64,000 nt of DNA from Algoriphagus ornithinivorans (GCF_900115305.1 NZ_FOVW01000005.1:124001-188000); one strand, 5' to 3'; counted from the first letter of the stretch, positions 44,991 to 54,650 are shown. Numbers and translations: made by a program. Notes: generated by a model from the letters alone, not told the origin.

Positions 44991-45063
44991 TAAATTAATG
45001 GTTTAGGATAAATCTGCCGCAAATATACAGCTATTCTGCAAGCAGTTTGAATAACAGCAACTA

Positions 45064-45768
45064 ATGCGTATGCGTTTACTTTTTGTCAAAGATTTTTTGG
45101 ATTTAATTTTTCCCCGCAATTGCGAGCTGTGCACAAGGGCTCTTTTCGACTATGAGTTTTGCCTTTGTACGATTTGTGAAGGCAAACTTCCAATAACTAG
45201 CTATCACCTTCGGGCAACTGACAATGATTTGAAGGATAAATTGCAGGGGTTGACAAGGGTTTCAAGAGTTTTGGCCTTTTTGAAGTTTACAAAAAATGGT
45301 AAAACTCAGCGCTTACTTCATCAACTGAAATACCGAAATAAGCCTCAAGTCGGATATTATTTGGGTAAAAAGTATGGTCAACTACTCTTAAAACAAGATT
45401 ATTCAAAAAGCTGGGACTGCATTGTTCCGGTACCCTTGCACCGAATGAAACTGAAAAGAAGGGGATACAATCAAAGTGAGGAATTTGCCAAAGGGCTTGC
45501 TGAAAGTCTGGGTATTCAAATAGAGAATATTTTAGAGAGAATAGTAGCAACAGAAACTCAAACCAAAAAAAGTAGATTGGAAAGAATGGGAAATGTTGAG
45601 GAGGTTTTTCAATTAAAAAGCAGTATTTCAGTTCAAAATAGAAACATCTTGTTGGTGGATGATGTCATTACTACCGGAGCAACTTTATGCTCCAGTGCAA
45701 ATGTACTTTTGGCCAATGGGGCAAAAAACGTAGATTTAGCAACCATAGCCGCAGGAGGCAAAATTTAA
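45064..45768 (+). CDS. comF: ComF family protein
   Basis: This 234-residue protein combines an N-terminal zinc finger (CELC and CLCTICEG, residues 20-45) with a type I phosphoribosyltransferase fold whose PRPP loop is ILLVDDVITTGATLCS near residue 200. The central KLKRRGYNQSEEFAKGLA is typical. ComF/GntX proteins take part in DNA uptake in naturally competent bacteria, but are also widespread elsewhere. It starts the plus-strand gene run. Confidence 0.92.
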   Translation: MRMRLLFVKDFLDLIFPRNCELCTRALFDYEFCLCTICEGKLPITSYHLRATDNDLKDKLQGLTRVSRVLAFLKFTKNGKTQRLLHQLKYRNKPQVGYYLGKKYGQLLLKQDYSKSWDCIVPVPLHRMKLKRRGYNQSEEFAKGLAESLGIQIENILERIVATETQTKKSRLERMGNVEEVFQLKSSISVQNRNILLVDDVITTGATLCSSANVLLANGAKNVDLATIAAGGKI

Positions 45769-45773
45769 TACCC

Positions 45774-46316
45774 ATGATTGATATAGAGCATTTAAAGTAC
45801 CCTATCGGAAAATTTCAGTTTGATCCTGATTCTGCCGAGGAAAATCTCAAAGAGGCGATCGAACAGATAAAATTATTGCCTGAAAACCTAAATAAGGCAT
45901 TGGGAAATCTCAATGAATCTCAAATAAACACTCCTTACCGGCCTGGAGGGTGGACTGTTCGTCAAGTGGTGCATCATATTGCTGACAGTCACATGAATGC
46001 TCTTATCCGTTTCAAATTGGCTTTGACGGAAGATAACCCTACTATCAAACCTTATGATGAGGCTGCGTGGGCCAAAATGTCTGATTATGATCTGGCAGTA
46101 AATCCTTCTTTGGATTTGATACGAATCATACATTTCAAATGGGTAGTGCTTCTGGAAAAAATGGAACTGAGCGATTTCCATAAAACCTATTATCACCCGG
46201 AAAATATGAGGCAGCAAAGCCTTTTGGAAGTTGCTTTGATGTACAGTTGGCACTCCCAACACCATCTCGCTCATATTCAGCACTTGGCCATTCGGGAGAA
46301 CTGGGTTACAAAATAA
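45774..46316 (+). CDS. YfiT/BstA-like DinB-fold thiol transferase
   Basis: The start at ATG 45774 is chosen because it begins MIDIEHLKYPIGKF, the usual YfiT start, and lies five bases after comF. The 180-residue protein has YRPGGWTVRQVVHHIADSHMN (first metal His near residue 68) and MYSWHSQHHLAHI (two more His near 162). In Firmicutes this family transfers bacillithiol; in Bacteroidota it often annotates as a putative metal-dependent hydrolase. Confidence 0.88.
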   Translation: MIDIEHLKYPIGKFQFDPDSAEENLKEAIEQIKLLPENLNKALGNLNESQINTPYRPGGWTVRQVVHHIADSHMNALIRFKLALTEDNPTIKPYDEAAWAKMSDYDLAVNPSLDLIRIIHFKWVVLLEKMELSDFHKTYYHPENMRQQSLLEVALMYSWHSQHHLAHIQHLAIRENWVTK

Positions 46317-46328
46317 TATTTTGCTATC

Positions 46329-47087
46329 ATGAATATTTCTCTAAAAAACCAAAGAATATTGGTTACTGGTGCTTCAAGAGGCATAGGAAGAGCTATAGCT
46401 CGTCAACTTTCTGAATCTGGAGCTGAAGTAATCGTCCATTATAATTCCAACACTGAGGAAGCAGAGTCTTTATTGAGTCAATTCAAAACTCCTGGATTCA
46501 TGGAGTCTTGTGATTTATCAGATTCCGGAAAAGTAGTGGGCTTTATTCCTGCATTAATAAAAAAATATGGGCCATTAACCGGATTGGTGAATAATGCCGG
46601 GGTTTCTATTCCTGCAAAAGATACTTTGCCTACCGATGAATGGCTGAAAATTTGGGAAAAAACCATGGCGATTAATTCCACAGCAGTTGGAATTCTTTGT
46701 AAAGAGTTTGTTGATCAAGCTAAAAGCCAGCAGAACGGTCGGATCATTACTATTTCTTCTAGAGCAGCTTTTCGAGGAGATACTACCGATTATTTGGCCT
46801 ATGCGGCTTCCAAAGGCTCCTTGGTAAGTTTGACAAGGTCAATTGCACGGCATTATGGGAAAATAGGCATTAAAGCCTTTTTAATTGCTCCGGGGTTTAC
46901 CAGAACAGATATGGCAAATGAGATTTTATCGGAGTATGGAGAGGATTTTGCGCTAAATGATATTGCCCTGAACGAGCTGACTCTCCCTGAAGACATAGCT
47001 CCTATGGTCACCTTGCTTTGTTCTGGATTGGCTGATCATGCTACCGGAACTTCAATTGATATCAATGCAGGATCTTACGTGAGATAA
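46329..47087 (+). CDS. SDR family oxidoreductase
   Basis: This 252-residue classical short-chain dehydrogenase has the cofactor motif VTGASRGIGRAIA (residues 12-24), NNAGVS near 90, and the catalytic Ser (ISSRAAF) with YAASKGS near 158. Arg in the loop after the second strand (HYNSNTEEAE) hints at NADPH use. The substrate is unknown. It lies between the YfiT-like gene (12 bases) and a PLP decarboxylase (7 bases), so the three probably form an operon. Confidence 0.9.
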   Translation: MNISLKNQRILVTGASRGIGRAIARQLSESGAEVIVHYNSNTEEAESLLSQFKTPGFMESCDLSDSGKVVGFIPALIKKYGPLTGLVNNAGVSIPAKDTLPTDEWLKIWEKTMAINSTAVGILCKEFVDQAKSQQNGRIITISSRAAFRGDTTDYLAYAASKGSLVSLTRSIARHYGKIGIKAFLIAPGFTRTDMANEILSEYGEDFALNDIALNELTLPEDIAPMVTLLCSGLADHATGTSIDINAGSYVR

Positions 47088-47094
47088 AAATCCT

Positions 47095-48510
47095 ATGGAT
47101 AAGCAGGAATTTAGAAAGAGAGCCCATCAGTTAGTTGATTGGATGGCAGATTACTTGGAGCAGAAGGAAAAATATCCGGTTACACCCAATACAGAGCCCA
47201 AAACTATATACAATCAGCTTCCTAAAAATGCCCCTGAGAAGGGAGAATCATTCGATCAGATTTTTGAGGATTTTGAAAAAATAATTCTTCCTGGAATGAC
47301 GCATTGGCAACATCCCGCCTTTTTTGGCTACTTCCCGGCGAATAATTCAGAACCTTCTATCTTGGCAGAAATGCTGATGTCAACTTTAGGTGCTCAATGC
47401 ATGTCTTGGTTGACCTCCCCCGCAGCCACGGAATTGGAAGAAAGAGTTTGTGATTGGTTGAGAGATGCCAAAGGAATAGATTCATCCTGGAAAGGGGTCA
47501 TTCACGATACTGCGAGCACCGCTACTTTAAGCGCAATATTAACTGCAAGAGAAAAAGCCAGCCATTATCAAATCAATGAGAAGGGCTTTGTTGGAGATAA
47601 GGTTTTTCGGGTTTATTCATCTTCCCATGTTCACTCATCAATCGATAAGGCGATTAAGATTGCTGGTTTGGGTGTTCAAAATTTGGTTCGAATCCCAGTG
47701 AATCAGGAATTTGCCATGATTCCTGAGGAATTGGAAAAAGCGATAGAGGAAGATTTGAAAAATGGCTTTTATCCACTTTGTGTGGTATCTGCTTTGGGTA
47801 CCACGAGTTCAACTGCCGTTGATCCTATCAATAAGATCAGTGAAATCACGCAGAAACATGGGCTTTGGCATCATATAGATGCAGCTTTTGCTGGTACGGC
47901 TTTGATTTTACCTGAATATCAGTATTTGATGCAAGGACATGAAAAGGCGGATAGCTATGTTTTCAATCCTCATAAGTGGATGTTTACTAATTTCGACTGT
48001 ACTGTCCTATTCTTAAAGGAACCACAATACTTGATAAATACTTTTTCGCTCACACCCGAATACCTGAAGACTCAATTGGACAATGAAGTCAACAATTACC
48101 GAGACTGGGGCATACAACTTGGTAGACGATTTCGGGCTCTGAAATTGTGGTTTGTCCTGAGAACTTATGGATTAGAAGGAATTCGGGAAAAACTCAGAAA
48201 CCATCTAAAACTTGCGAAAACAGTTGAGGAATGGATATCTAAGCATGGAAGTGTCGAGATATTGGCGCCGGTAAATTTCAACACAATCTGTTTTCGATAT
48301 ACTCAGGCAGATTTATCAGTAGAAAAGCTAAATGCTATCAATGAAAAGTGGATGAATGAAGTCAATGCTAGTGGAATGGCATTTTTTTCGCATACTAAAC
48401 TCGAGAGTAAATTTGTCATTCGCTGGGTAATTGGCCAGACTGATGTGGAACAAAAACATCTTGAAAGTGCATGGGTTTTATTAAAAGAAAAGCTTCAAAG
48501 CATTCTTTAA
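47095..48510 (+). CDS. Group II pyridoxal-dependent decarboxylase (aromatic amino acid type)
   Basis: This 471-residue PLP enzyme resembles aromatic-L-amino-acid decarboxylases. Signatures are GMTHWQHPAFFGYFPANNS, VIHDTASTATLSAIL, LWHHIDAAFAGTALI, and the PLP-lysine segment SYVFNPHKWMFTNFDCTVLFL near residue 300. The N-terminal RKRAHQLVDWMADYLE is typical. It probably makes tryptamine, tyramine or another amine; the exact substrate cannot be read from these motifs. It follows the SDR closely. Confidence 0.92.
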   Translation: MDKQEFRKRAHQLVDWMADYLEQKEKYPVTPNTEPKTIYNQLPKNAPEKGESFDQIFEDFEKIILPGMTHWQHPAFFGYFPANNSEPSILAEMLMSTLGAQCMSWLTSPAATELEERVCDWLRDAKGIDSSWKGVIHDTASTATLSAILTAREKASHYQINEKGFVGDKVFRVYSSSHVHSSIDKAIKIAGLGVQNLVRIPVNQEFAMIPEELEKAIEEDLKNGFYPLCVVSALGTTSSTAVDPINKISEITQKHGLWHHIDAAFAGTALILPEYQYLMQGHEKADSYVFNPHKWMFTNFDCTVLFLKEPQYLINTFSLTPEYLKTQLDNEVNNYRDWGIQLGRRFRALKLWFVLRTYGLEGIREKLRNHLKLAKTVEEWISKHGSVEILAPVNFNTICFRYTQADLSVEKLNAINEKWMNEVNASGMAFFSHTKLESKFVIRWVIGQTDVEQKHLESAWVLLKEKLQSIL

Positions 48511-48522
48511 TACTATCTGTGT

Positions 48523-49086
48523 ATGGCTGCAAAAGACCCGGTTTTAACTCCTGAGTTACTGAAAATCATCAAAATATTCGGAATAGCTTCCATTTTGATG
48601 GTTTTGGGTCTTTCCTTTTTCAATTCAAGAAGAGCCAACAATACGGGAGAAGACTTAACCTTTCGGATGAGTGATGCTGCAAGAATCTATTTTTTAAATA
48701 TGAAGGCCATCAATTATAATAGAGAAATCCGTTCTGATGCAGGTATGACCTTATTCAGGCACGAAGATTTGAGTGTGAAAAATGATGAAGCGGGGATTCA
48801 ATTGGTGTTGATTTTAAATCCTCCTAAAGATGAGGCTTACTTATACATTGAGCCACAAAATTTTGATTGGCCCATTCAAATCAAATCGGGCGGAGAAACT
48901 TTCACTTTTAAAAATGGAAATAAATCAGATCATTTGTCAGCAATAAATCAACTAAAGACTTTGATTGAAAATGGAAAAATGATTTATTTAGTCCAAAATG
49001 ATATAGAAATCCCGATTTGGGAAGAAAAATCAGAAAAAGAGGCGCTTAAGCAGGTATTTGAAGACTACGGACGCTTGGTGGAATAA
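48523..49086 (+). CDS. Hypothetical membrane-anchored protein
   Basis: I do not recognise this 187-residue protein. It has one transmembrane helix near residues 16-34 (IKIFGIASILMVLGLSFF) and a soluble C-terminal domain with conserved-looking MKAINYNREIRSDAGMTLFRHEDL and YLYIEPQNFDWPIQI. It lies 12 bases after the decarboxylase gene and may be the last member of that operon. Confidence 0.65.
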   Translation: MAAKDPVLTPELLKIIKIFGIASILMVLGLSFFNSRRANNTGEDLTFRMSDAARIYFLNMKAINYNREIRSDAGMTLFRHEDLSVKNDEAGIQLVLILNPPKDEAYLYIEPQNFDWPIQIKSGGETFTFKNGNKSDHLSAINQLKTLIENGKMIYLVQNDIEIPIWEEKSEKEALKQVFEDYGRLVE

Positions 49087-49184
49087 GGTTTTTGTTCATT
49101 GAGTTTAGAGTTTATCACAAAATTTTGTTCATCCCTCTTTATTTTTAAACCCCTTTTAATACAAAAGAACAATATCCTAAATTC

Positions 49185-49640
49185 ATGAAAAAAGAGTCGA
49201 AAGCATTGCAATTGTTTCAGTCTCTTGTAGGCAAAACCCTGGATCAAACTCCATCAGCAGCAGGTAACTGGTTGGCTGGTACATTGAAAGAAGTAAGTGA
49301 GAAGCACATCAAGGTGGCTTACACTGTAAGAGCGGAAATGTGTAATCCTGCTAAAATTTTACATGGAGGAATTGCTTCGCTAATGTTAGATGATGTGATC
49401 GGAATGGGGAATTTTGTTGCCGGTTCGGAATATCTGATGACCAGCATTAATTTGAATGTTGACTTTTTATCTGCTTCTCAAATTGGAGAAGTCTTAGAGG
49501 TGAGTGCAGAGTTAATCCGTTCGGGCTCAAACCTGAACCATTGGGAAGCAGTGATCCAGAAAGACTCAGGCAAGATTGTGGCGAAAGCGAGTTCAAATAT
49601 GATCAAAACCCACGTTAAGCTAAGTGATTTAGGTTTTTAA
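49185..49640 (+). CDS. PaaI-like hotdog thioesterase
   Basis: This 151-residue hotdog-fold protein has the PaaI signature NPAKILHGGIASLMLDDVIGMGN (catalytic His-Gly-Gly and Asp) and SINLNVDFLSASQIGEVLEVSAELIRSG. It hydrolyses acyl- or aryl-CoA thioesters. It stands alone. The substrate is not defined; phenylacetyl-CoA or related aromatic CoA esters are typical. Confidence 0.88.
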   Translation: MKKESKALQLFQSLVGKTLDQTPSAAGNWLAGTLKEVSEKHIKVAYTVRAEMCNPAKILHGGIASLMLDDVIGMGNFVAGSEYLMTSINLNVDFLSASQIGEVLEVSAELIRSGSNLNHWEAVIQKDSGKIVAKASSNMIKTHVKLSDLGF

Positions 49641-49733
49641 TGTCAAATACAATTAAATTTTAATCAATATAAATTAAGCCTTTAGTAGTCTATTGGAATG
49701 ATTCTTCTGGCTTACCCTTAAAAACTACCATAC

Positions 49734-50150
49734 ATGAAAAAAATTTTACTGACGCTTATTTTTTGTGTCTCCTTTGCATTCATATCTCAGGCCCAGTGGA
49801 CTGTTTCTTACCATCAGAGTGATCTACCCTTTGTGGGGGTTAATAAGCAGCTTGGTGAAAAATGGATTCCTGAGTTTCGCTTGGGTACCAATAGTTTCAC
49901 ACGATTCCTGAGTTTGGAGCTAGTGGCTAACTATATGGTCAAATCTGATGAAGATCTTCAGATTTACTTAGGCTTAGGTGGCAGGGTGAATACTTTTCCA
50001 GGCGTGGTAATACCTGCAGGCATCAATTACTATCCTTTCGCTAAAAAGGATTTTGGATTTCATTTGGAAGTAGCTCCTATTATTTCTACTCAAACCGGTG
50101 GTTTGTTAAGAGGTTCTTTAGGCTTTCGGTACCGTTTCTTAAAAAATTGA
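49734..50150 (+). CDS. Hypothetical exported beta-barrel-like protein
   Basis: This 138-residue protein begins with a signal peptide (MKKILLTLIFCVSFAFISQAQ). The mature part has alternating hydrophobic strands (SLELVANYMVKSDEDLQIYLGLGG, GINYYPFAKKDFGFHLEVAPII) and ends in FRYRFLKN, a pattern like small outer membrane beta-barrels. I cannot assign a family. It converges on the TrmH gene, sharing a terminator. Confidence 0.7.
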   Translation: MKKILLTLIFCVSFAFISQAQWTVSYHQSDLPFVGVNKQLGEKWIPEFRLGTNSFTRFLSLELVANYMVKSDEDLQIYLGLGGRVNTFPGVVIPAGINYYPFAKKDFGFHLEVAPIISTQTGGLLRGSLGFRYRFLKN

Positions 50151-50156
50151 TAGGAA

Positions 50157-50191
50157 TTGGGGGCTTTTAGGAATCAAAAGCCTCCAATTTT
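50157..50191. terminator. Bidirectional terminator overlapping the trmH stop
   Basis: TTGGGGGCTTTT (50157-50168) pairs with AAAAGCCTCCAA (50176-50187), with one G-T pair, followed by T. The stem overlaps the last codons of the convergent TrmH gene. Confidence 0.75.
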
Positions 50192-50706
50192 ACCATCAGA
50201 TCCCAGACTGCAATTCCCAAGGAAACAGAAATATTTAGGGAATGCTTAGTGCCGAGCTGAGGGATTTCCAAGACTTGATTGCAAGCTTTCAAAACTTCCT
50301 CTTCTACTCCAAAAACCTCATTTCCAAAAATTAGGGCGTATTTTTTATTGGGTTCTGGGTTGAACTCGTTTAGAAGCACGGATTGGTCAACCTGTTCTAA
50401 GGCGCATAACTGATAACCTTCCGCTTTCAATTTGTGAACAGCCTCCATGGTATTCAAACAATATTCCCATTCCACAGACTCTGTGGCTCCCAAGGCAGTC
50501 TTCTGTATATCACGATGAGGAGGAGTTCCGGTTATCCCACAAAGATAAATCTTTTCCACTCTGAATGCATCCCCGGTCCGAAAGGCCGATCCTACATTAT
50601 TCAGGCTTCTTACATTATCCAAAACCAGAGCAATGGGTGATTTTTTGGTTTCCTTAAATTCTTCAACGGAGAGCCTTTCCAGCTCTTCCATACTTAATTT
50701 CTTCAT
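50167..50706 (-). CDS. SpoU/TrmH family RNA methyltransferase
   Basis: The 179-residue form from ATG 50706 is chosen because AAGGGAG is a good ribosome binding site ahead of it; a 12-residue extension to 50742 is possible. SPOUT motifs are ALVLDNVRSLNNVGSAFRTGDAF, PHRDIQKTALGA, ALIFGNEVFGVEEEVL and IPQLGTKHSLNISVSLGIAVW, giving 2'-O-ribose methylation of tRNA or rRNA. The target base is unknown. It is divergent from mutS, with about 80 bases between starts. Confidence 0.92.
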   Translation of the reverse strand: MKKLSMEELERLSVEEFKETKKSPIALVLDNVRSLNNVGSAFRTGDAFRVEKIYLCGITGTPPHRDIQKTALGATESVEWEYCLNTMEAVHKLKAEGYQLCALEQVDQSVLLNEFNPEPNKKYALIFGNEVFGVEEEVLKACNQVLEIPQLGTKHSLNISVSLGIAVWDLMVKLEAFDS

Positions 50707-50785
50707 CTTTTTTGATCTCCCTTGCTTATAGGCTATTTTCAAACTTAATTCGTTCCCCCAAATTTAAGAGAAATTAGCCGAACCC

Positions 50786-53389
50786 ATGAGTAAATCCAAA
50801 GATGGAAAAGAAACCCCGCTAATGAAGCAGTATAATGCGATTAAAGCGAAGCATCCTGGTGCCTTGCTTTTGTTTCGTGTGGGTGATTTTTATGAGACTT
50901 TTGGTGAAGATGCAATAATTGCCAGCAAGGTTTTGGACATTGTTTTGACTAAAAGAGCCAATGGTGCGGCCTCACATATAGAATTGGCCGGTTTTCCACA
51001 CCATTCACTGGATAATTACCTTCCTAAATTGGTTCGAGCAGGAAATCGTGTCGCAATTTGTGATCAGCTGGAAGACCCCAAGTCGGTCAAAGGAATCGTG
51101 AAAAGAGGGGTTACAGAATTAGTAACTCCGGGCCTTTCCTACAATGACCAAGTTCTGGACACCAGAAAAAATAATTACTTGGCATCCATCCACTTTGGAA
51201 AGGATAAACATGGAATAGCCTTTTTGGACGTTTCAACAGGGGAATTCATGTGTGCTGAAGGTAATTCCAGCTATGTGGAAAAGCTTTTGCAAAGTTTTGC
51301 GCCTGCGGAAATTATTTTTTCAAAAGCTGCGAAGAAAACAGCACATGAGCTGATCAAAAACGATTATATCACTTTTCATTGTGAAGATTGGGTATATCAG
51401 TTTGATTATACCTATGAAAAGCTCAAAACTCATTTTGAAACTGCCAACCTCAAAGGTTTTGGGATAGAGGAATTGGAGATGGGGATAGTGGCGGCTGGAG
51501 CGATCCTTTTTTACCTAGAAGAAACTGAGCATAGAGAGATACAGCATATCTCGGCTATTTCGAGGATTGCTGAAGAAAAGTACGTGTGGTTGGACAAATT
51601 TACCATCCGAAACCTCGAATTGGTATTCCCACAGCATGATGGAGGCGTTCCGTTGATTCAAATTTTGGATCATACGGTAACTCCGATGGGTTCGAGAATG
51701 ATGAAAAAGTGGATGGTTCTTCCTTTGAAGGAAAAATCTCCAATTGAAGAACGGCTTAATGTGGTTGAATTTTTCCATGAAAACGCAATCCTGATAGATG
51801 AAATATTGGCTCATTTGCGCCATATAGGTGATTTGGAAAGATTGATTTCTAAAGTAGTGGTCGGAAGGGCCAATCCAAGGGAAATGAATCAGATCCGTCG
51901 GGCTTTGAAAGCGATATTGCCTGTAAAAACTCTTCTCAAGGATCAGCAAAACCCTACCCTCAAAAGATTGGCTGATCAAATCCATCCTTGCGAATACATT
52001 TTGGAGAAAATTGAAAGGGAGCTTCAAGAGGATGCACCGATGCTAGTTCATCAAGGAGGCGTGATCAAAGATGGCGTAGATGCAGAATTGGATGAATACA
52101 GAAACTTAGCGAATAAGGGTAAGGACTTTCTCGTTCAAATTCAGCAAAGGGAAATCCAAAATACAGGGATCAGCTCTTTGAAAATTGCCTTCAATAAAGT
52201 TTTTGGTTATTACCTGGAGGTAACCCATGCGCATAAGGATAAGGTACCTCAGGAGTGGATCAGAAAACAGACTTTGGTCAATGCTGAGCGATATATCACC
52301 CCTGAGCTCAAAGAATACGAGGAAAAAATTCTGAATGCAGAGGACAGAATGATCGCTCTGGAACAAAAATATTTTCAGGACTTAGTTGCTGAAACAGCTC
52401 AATTTGTCACTCAAATTCAACAAAACGCCAGAATAGTTGGCACCTTAGACGCGCTATTGTCTTTTGCACAGGTTGCTCTAAATAATAATTATTCTCGCCC
52501 GAAAGTATCTGATACCGAAACTTTAGAAATCAAAGACGGAAGGCATCCGGTGATTGAGAAGCAATTACCAGCAGGAGAAGAATATATTCCAAATGATATT
52601 TATCTGGATCATGACAGTCAGCAAATAATTATCATCACCGGTCCTAATATGGCAGGTAAATCGGCACTGTTAAGACAGACCGCGTTGATAGTTTTAATGG
52701 CTCAAATGGGATCTTTTGTCCCGGCTTCTTTCGCTAGGGTCGGAATTATTGATAAAGTATTTACTCGAGTTGGGGCTTCTGATAATTTATCCAAAGGTGA
52801 GTCAACGTTTATGGTTGAAATGACCGAAACGGCTAGCATTCTGAATAATTTATCAGATCGAAGCCTAGTTTTGATGGATGAAATCGGGCGAGGAACTTCC
52901 ACTTACGATGGAATTTCCATTGCCTGGTCGATTGTCGAGTACCTTCATAATCATCCTACTTTCAAGGCAAAAACCTTATTTGCAACTCATTACCATGAGT
53001 TGAATCAACTTACTCAGGATTTTCCAAGAATTAAGAACTTCAATGTAGCAGTGAAAGAAGTCGGAAATAAGGTGATTTTCATGAGGAAACTGAAGGAAGG
53101 TGGCAGCGAACATAGTTTCGGTATTCATGTAGCTCAAATGGCAGGAATGCCAAACCCTGTTGTCTTGAGAGCTGCAGAGATCATGTCCCATCTTGAAAAG
53201 GATAAGGCCATGAACCAGGGCAAAAAGTCACTTAGTTCTGTCCCAAAAAATAATTATCAGCTTAGTATGTTTGAGATGGATCCTAAGTTCAAGGAAGCTA
53301 AGGAGCTTTTGGATCAAATCGATATAAATTCAATTTCTCCAATTGAGGCCTTGCTGAAGTTGCATGAAGTGAAGAAAACTATTGAATAA
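50786..53389 (+). CDS. mutS: DNA mismatch repair protein MutS
   Basis: This 867-residue MutS1 has the mismatch-binding N-terminus with FRVGDFYETFGEDA (Phe-x-Glu), a connector and lever, and an ATPase domain with Walker A TGPNMAGKSALLRQTALI near residue 616, DEIGRGTSTYDG and ATHYHELNQL. The C-terminal tail includes QLSMFEMD and SPIEALLKLHEVKK. The length is typical. It is followed by the PAS-LuxR gene. Confidence 0.97.
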   Translation: MSKSKDGKETPLMKQYNAIKAKHPGALLLFRVGDFYETFGEDAIIASKVLDIVLTKRANGAASHIELAGFPHHSLDNYLPKLVRAGNRVAICDQLEDPKSVKGIVKRGVTELVTPGLSYNDQVLDTRKNNYLASIHFGKDKHGIAFLDVSTGEFMCAEGNSSYVEKLLQSFAPAEIIFSKAAKKTAHELIKNDYITFHCEDWVYQFDYTYEKLKTHFETANLKGFGIEELEMGIVAAGAILFYLEETEHREIQHISAISRIAEEKYVWLDKFTIRNLELVFPQHDGGVPLIQILDHTVTPMGSRMMKKWMVLPLKEKSPIEERLNVVEFFHENAILIDEILAHLRHIGDLERLISKVVVGRANPREMNQIRRALKAILPVKTLLKDQQNPTLKRLADQIHPCEYILEKIERELQEDAPMLVHQGGVIKDGVDAELDEYRNLANKGKDFLVQIQQREIQNTGISSLKIAFNKVFGYYLEVTHAHKDKVPQEWIRKQTLVNAERYITPELKEYEEKILNAEDRMIALEQKYFQDLVAETAQFVTQIQQNARIVGTLDALLSFAQVALNNNYSRPKVSDTETLEIKDGRHPVIEKQLPAGEEYIPNDIYLDHDSQQIIIITGPNMAGKSALLRQTALIVLMAQMGSFVPASFARVGIIDKVFTRVGASDNLSKGESTFMVEMTETASILNNLSDRSLVLMDEIGRGTSTYDGISIAWSIVEYLHNHPTFKAKTLFATHYHELNQLTQDFPRIKNFNVAVKEVGNKVIFMRKLKEGGSEHSFGIHVAQMAGMPNPVVLRAAEIMSHLEKDKAMNQGKKSLSSVPKNNYQLSMFEMDPKFKEAKELLDQIDINSISPIEALLKLHEVKKTIE

Positions 53390-53437
53390 TTAAAAATCAG
53401 TTTTTTAGTATATTAACTGCAAAAAGAAAGACTTTCT

Positions 53438-54235
53438 ATGGATAAGGTATTACTAAAGGACCTTAAGAAACAAGATAAGTATACTAAGTTCTTCCAAAAT
53501 TGGGCAGAGCAAGAGTTTAAAGCTCATCCCAATGAAAGAAGATTATTAGAGAACCTCGAGGCCTTAAGCCAGAATATCGGCATGAACGAAGGTCTTTTGA
53601 TAGCTTGTTTTGATTATAGAAATCTAAAACTAGCCTTTTTTACCGGGGAGGTTGAAAAGCTTACAGGATATCCCGAGGAGATGTTCCGAAAAAAGGGAAT
53701 GGAAACTTCCTTTACTATGGTGCACCCGGATGACAGGCCAGAGCTTTTTAAATTTCAAAAGATTGTTTTCGATGCTTTCCATGGTTTAAGTCTAAAAGAG
53801 AGGCATACTTTTGAATTTTCTTATACTACCAGATGGGTTCACCGTACCACCGGTGAAGTTTCTTGGATGATGGCCAAAGTAAGACCCTATTTGATTGATA
53901 AGGATGGTAATTTTGCAATGGATTTACATATTATCGTCAAGCTGTTGACTCCTCCGAAATACAAGGGTTATGATTGGAATTATTCCTACAATAAAGATGA
54001 TGGCACCCGAATCATAGTTTCCAAAGACTCCCCAAATGATAAGGAGGTTAAGTTGACGAAGAAGGAAAAAGAGGTGGTCGAGTTGATGCTGGAAGGAATG
54101 GAGTCAAAGGACATTGGGGAGAAATTAAATATTTCTATCAATACAGTCGGAACACACAGAAAGAATATACTTCGAAAGCTGGGAGCGAAAAATGTGGCGG
54201 AGATGGTTAAAATCTTAGCATCTTATGAGTTTTAA
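53438..54235 (+). CDS. PAS-domain LuxR-type transcriptional regulator
   Basis: This 265-residue protein has a PAS/PAC sensor (about residues 45-165: LAFFTGEVEKLTGYPEEMF, HTFEFSYTTRWVHRTTGEVSWMM) and a C-terminal GerE/LuxR helix-turn-helix (about 205-265: LTKKEKEVVELMLEGMESKDIGEKLNISINTVGTHRKNILRKL). It is a stand-alone sensor-regulator without a receiver domain. The ligand and regulon are unknown. It precedes the tRNA pair and is not obviously linked to mutS. Confidence 0.9.
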   Translation: MDKVLLKDLKKQDKYTKFFQNWAEQEFKAHPNERRLLENLEALSQNIGMNEGLLIACFDYRNLKLAFFTGEVEKLTGYPEEMFRKKGMETSFTMVHPDDRPELFKFQKIVFDAFHGLSLKERHTFEFSYTTRWVHRTTGEVSWMMAKVRPYLIDKDGNFAMDLHIIVKLLTPPKYKGYDWNYSYNKDDGTRIIVSKDSPNDKEVKLTKKEKEVVELMLEGMESKDIGEKLNISINTVGTHRKNILRKLGAKNVAEMVKILASYEF

Positions 54236-54302
54236 AAATTGCTGAAAATCAGTGTGATCCTTAAAATTCCTAAGATTATTAAAAAAATTCCAGTCAGAAT
54301 TA

Positions 54303-54332
54303 TTGTAAAAATCAAAGAGGAACTTACCTTTG
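54303..54332 (+). promoter_or_regulatory. Promoter of the tRNA-Gly (and tRNA-Leu) genes
   Basis: TTG (54303-54305), exactly 19 bases, then TACCTTTG (54325-54332) form a consensus Bacteroidota promoter. Transcription would start about 38 bases before tRNA-Gly. Confidence 0.7.
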
Positions 54333-54375
54333 CATCCACAATTCGCTCAGACAAAGGTCTGGGATATTGAAATAA

Positions 54376-54448
<73 letters not shown>

Positions 54449-54454
54449 CAGATC

Positions 54455-54480
54455 AAGCCCTTGAAAGAGGGCTTTGTTGT
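54455..54480 (+). terminator. Weak terminator after tRNA-Gly
   Basis: AAGCCCT (54455-54461) and AGGGCTT (54468-54474) form a 7-bp stem followed by TGTTGTTT. It may only attenuate transcription into tRNA-Leu. Confidence 0.55.
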
Positions 54481-54533
54481 TTCAAGCCATAGCTTTAACA
54501 AGCAAAAGACAGCCTATAATTTTTATAGGTAAT

Positions 54534-54617
54534 GCCGGGATGGTGGAATTGGTAGACACGCAAGACTTAAAATCTTGTGTCCTTTTGGACGTGCGGGTTC
54601 AAGTCCCGCTCCTGGTA
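54534..54617 (+). tRNA. tRNA-Leu (anticodon UAA)
   Basis: The 84-base tRNA has the acceptor pair GCCGGGA with TCCTGGT, a long variable arm (TGTCCTTTTGGACG), anticodon stem CAAGA/TCTTG around CTTAAAA (anticodon TAA), and a T arm GCGGGTTCAAGTCCCGC. The discriminator is A and CCA is not encoded. Its 3' part, from the anticodon arm onwards, is duplicated 326 bases downstream in a broken form. Confidence 0.95.
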
Positions 54618-54620
54618 CAT

Positions 54621-54650
54621 AAAGCCTCACAGAAATGTGGGGCTTTTTGT
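54621..54650 (+). terminator. Terminator of tRNA-Leu, first copy
   Basis: AAAGCCTCAC and GTGGGGCTTT form a 10-bp stem (one G-T pair) with an AGAAAT loop, followed by T-rich sequence. An identical 30-base copy lies at 55019-55048. Confidence 0.85.

Noticed and set aside
45687..45773. Longer YfiT-like protein starting inside comF
   Set aside because: The first 29 residues are the shadow of comF in another frame; ATG 45774 gives the family start.
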